Below are positions 62,036-64,000 of a DNA stretch of 64,000 bases, piece by piece. Numbering within the stretch: the first letter of the stretch is position 1; the number at the start of each line of letters is the position of its first letter. The notes below the pieces were generated by a model, which was not told where the DNA came from, made no database searches, and worked only from the letters and a program-made list of their open reading frames with translations. Position numbers and translations under genes: made by a program. Location of the stretch: assembly GCA_040954595.2 (NCBI GenBank), contig CM082591.2, positions 9,610,001 to 9,674,000 of the forward strand, in the 5' to 3' direction. The DNA comes from Balanoglossus misakiensis. Its lineage: Eukaryota > Hemichordata.

Positions 62036-64000
62036 TTACAGTCTAGAATTTCATGCCACCCCTTATGGTCATATTATTCTTGGTAGGCAAAAGTGACAAG
62101 TAGTCAAGTTTCAACACAGGCAACATTTTTTACAAACAAACCACAAAGAAGACATCAAAAGGGAGAGAATTATAGAATGGTCAATGTGTGAAAAGTTAAG
62201 ATACGTAAAGTGGCCTGGTTCAACATTAACTCATCGACTTCATATCGTCTTCATGCCATGGTTTTTGCCTGCCCTGAAAGTTCTTGTCGTTGCAGAAATG
62301 GTTTTGACAGAATGAATTTAGTCTTCCGGGATGTTTGTGATTATTTGAACATCAGACAATACAATGCAACCTTGACTTCCAAAATACTTACCGGCATTGC
62401 ATTATCTTACCATGGTTAGGCCTACATTGAACAAATTTTCAACAATATTTTCTGAGTTACCGCTGATATTTGTTTTGTAGTATAGATATTAAATTATACA
62501 TCCCGATACAAAACAGAATGTTATAGAATCCTTCCTGAGTGATATTGAAAAAATTACCGGAATGCTACCGCCTAATCTATGGTTAGGGTTATTGCTATTA
62601 TTTTATATCAGTAATCGACTTTGTGTATATCAATGTCATTTTCATAACGAAAATGAACTCGAGTCTAATGTAAACGTTACGAATTGATCGAAAGGCGCTC
62701 TGATGAATGTTAACACGAGTGCGCAGTGACAAGACATGCATCGTGCGTGACAGTGACAACAGTTCCTATAGAGCAGTTAAAAAATAAACCGGCCGTCCGG
62801 AAATTTATCAGCTATATTTTTTTTTATTTAGTCACGTTTTCCCTGTTGCATGCTATTAGTTCAGGGGCCAGTTTTAGCAGTGCTCTATTGAGTACTTTCG
62901 TATCGATGGATTGATCTCTCGTCCAATCAGAATGGCGGATGGTAGCATGATCCGACATATTGCGTATTACAATAGGGCTTCCTCATACAGGTCAGAACGG
63001 AGAGGTCATTCCTTTTATTTTAGGACGTCTCAGCTCCTTTGTCTTTTCTGTTATAGTGTTAAATAAATCAAACGGTTTTGTTTTGGCCGGTAAACACCGA
63101 TGGATTAACTCTTAAGTCCATCGTGCATCCAAACGCAGTCGAGTCGGTTTGGTCATTGTTTATGCGACAGTAAATGCCAAATGTGACAGAAGCATCATAT
63201 TAAATGAGATAGAATACACAAACAAACAAACATACGAATAAACAAACAGGCAAACAAACAAACAAACAAACAACCATTAGGGACTGTTCAGAATTTACTT
63301 CCAAGTTGGGGATGGAGGATTTTTTATTTTCCTGGTGATTTTTTTCCATGGTCTCCCCTAGTAAATTGTGGAGGAAATATGTGGTCCCTCCTTAAATTTC
63401 CTGGGGATTTTCCATGGTCCCCCTATTGTGACTTTTATGTCTAGTCTCCCCTAATTTGTCTTGGAGAAAATGGGTGGTCCCCCCCCCCCCTCTGAAAATT
63501 CTCCGCCCCCCTGGAAGTAAATTCTGAACAGTCCCTTATTAAAGCCAACAGCTAGCACCCTGGCTTCTCTGCCAGAGGAGCGATAACATCGACAAAATGC
63601 AGATACACAAGAAATGAGCACTTTATTCCACAAGTGAAGTAGTCTGTTCCCTGCCCCATTCCCACCGCTGGCTGCGCCCTTTAGCGTAGCGCCGATGGCA
63701 GTGGGAATGGGGCAGGGGACCAGACTACAAGTGAAGAACCCCAGTAACAGACGTAACGAACAAACAAACTACATGTACTAACAACAAAGCAAGAAAAGTG
63801 TCAAGCGTCGTCAAAGAAAACGAAAAAGTTCTAGCATGGTTGGTAAAAGTTTTTGGTAGAAAACGAATAGGGCCTTCTACAAATGACGTCTCAGACCCGC
63901 AAACGCCACCAGAACACAAAACACATGCACAGAACAGTTTAAGCCGGTTGTTGTATGGAGCAGCAATAATCTGCGGTTGGGCCGTCGTAGATTTTCGCTG
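62036..64000 (+). repeat. Macrosatellite unit 14, cut by the window edge (1965 bp visible)
   Basis: Partial only because the window ends; the array continues to the right. Harbinger-type element at 63280-63535; foldback at 63640-63727. Several private changes near the start (GGCCTGGTTC, GCAGAAATGG, AGAATGAATT, AACATCAGAC, CTACATTGAAC) make it one of the more diverged units. One additional CAAA. Confidence 0.95.

Noticed and set aside
28291-64000. Ribosomal, 5S, histone or snRNA tandem gene cluster
   Set aside because: I looked for the conserved starts and cores of 5S, U1, U2 and U6, the histone 3' stem-loop and rRNA-like stretches in the unit and found none. One ATACTTACC match to the U1 5' end is not followed by U1 sequence and reads better as a minus-strand donor-like site.
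28291-64000. Array as a pure assembly artefact
   Set aside because: Units differ by private substitutions, distinct indels and one insertion, which a copied contig would not show. Copy number could still be wrong.

Overview
This is an animal-type nuclear genome segment made almost entirely of repetitive DNA. I find no protein-coding gene, rRNA, snRNA or ordinary tRNA that I can support. Evidence for a eukaryote: long homopolymer runs, AT-rich spacers with stops in every frame, several classes of miniature inverted-repeat DNA transposons with the expected target duplications, a 17 kb short-monomer satellite and a macrosatellite of about 2.5 kb units. The style (C/G-run-rich miniature elements, a TA-flanked element rich in TCGCGA motifs, tandem minisatellites) would fit a marine invertebrate. 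That is an impression, and the sequence holds no gene that could confirm it.

Layout. (1) 1-8700: AT-rich, repeat-eroded DNA. It holds a 782 bp element with TTA target duplication (100-881), at least six degenerate copies of one dispersed repeat family, a 198 bp TA-flanked element nested in one copy (3914-4111), and a possible SINE/LINE fragment (7691-7965). (2) 8640-11107: short tandem duplications: a 12-copy 50 bp minisatellite, a 3 x 60 bp, a 2 x 94 bp and a 2 x 52 bp repeat. At 10980-11107 a 128 bp foldback encloses a 56 nt tRNA-like fold that lacks a D arm. (3) 11258-28287: about 200 head-to-tail monomers of 82 or 86 bp (78 bp at the left edge). Part of the array is organised in higher-order blocks of roughly 1.9-2.4 kb. 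(4) 28291-64000: 13 complete and one partial head-to-tail copies of a unit of about 2.5 kb, running off the right end of the window.

Each 2.5 kb unit carries two older miniature elements at fixed positions: a 253 bp Harbinger-type element (TTA duplication, 24 bp perfect inverted ends) and an 88 bp foldback with a 9 bp duplication (Mutator-like size). They were therefore inserted before amplification. A 1182 bp element with perfect 29 bp inverted ends and a 7 bp duplication sits in unit 5 only (40599-41780), so it arrived after amplification. Variants shared by neighbouring units, and a few shared by distant ones, point to unequal exchange and conversion. The window therefore records a layered history: insertion, amplification, homogenisation, new insertion.
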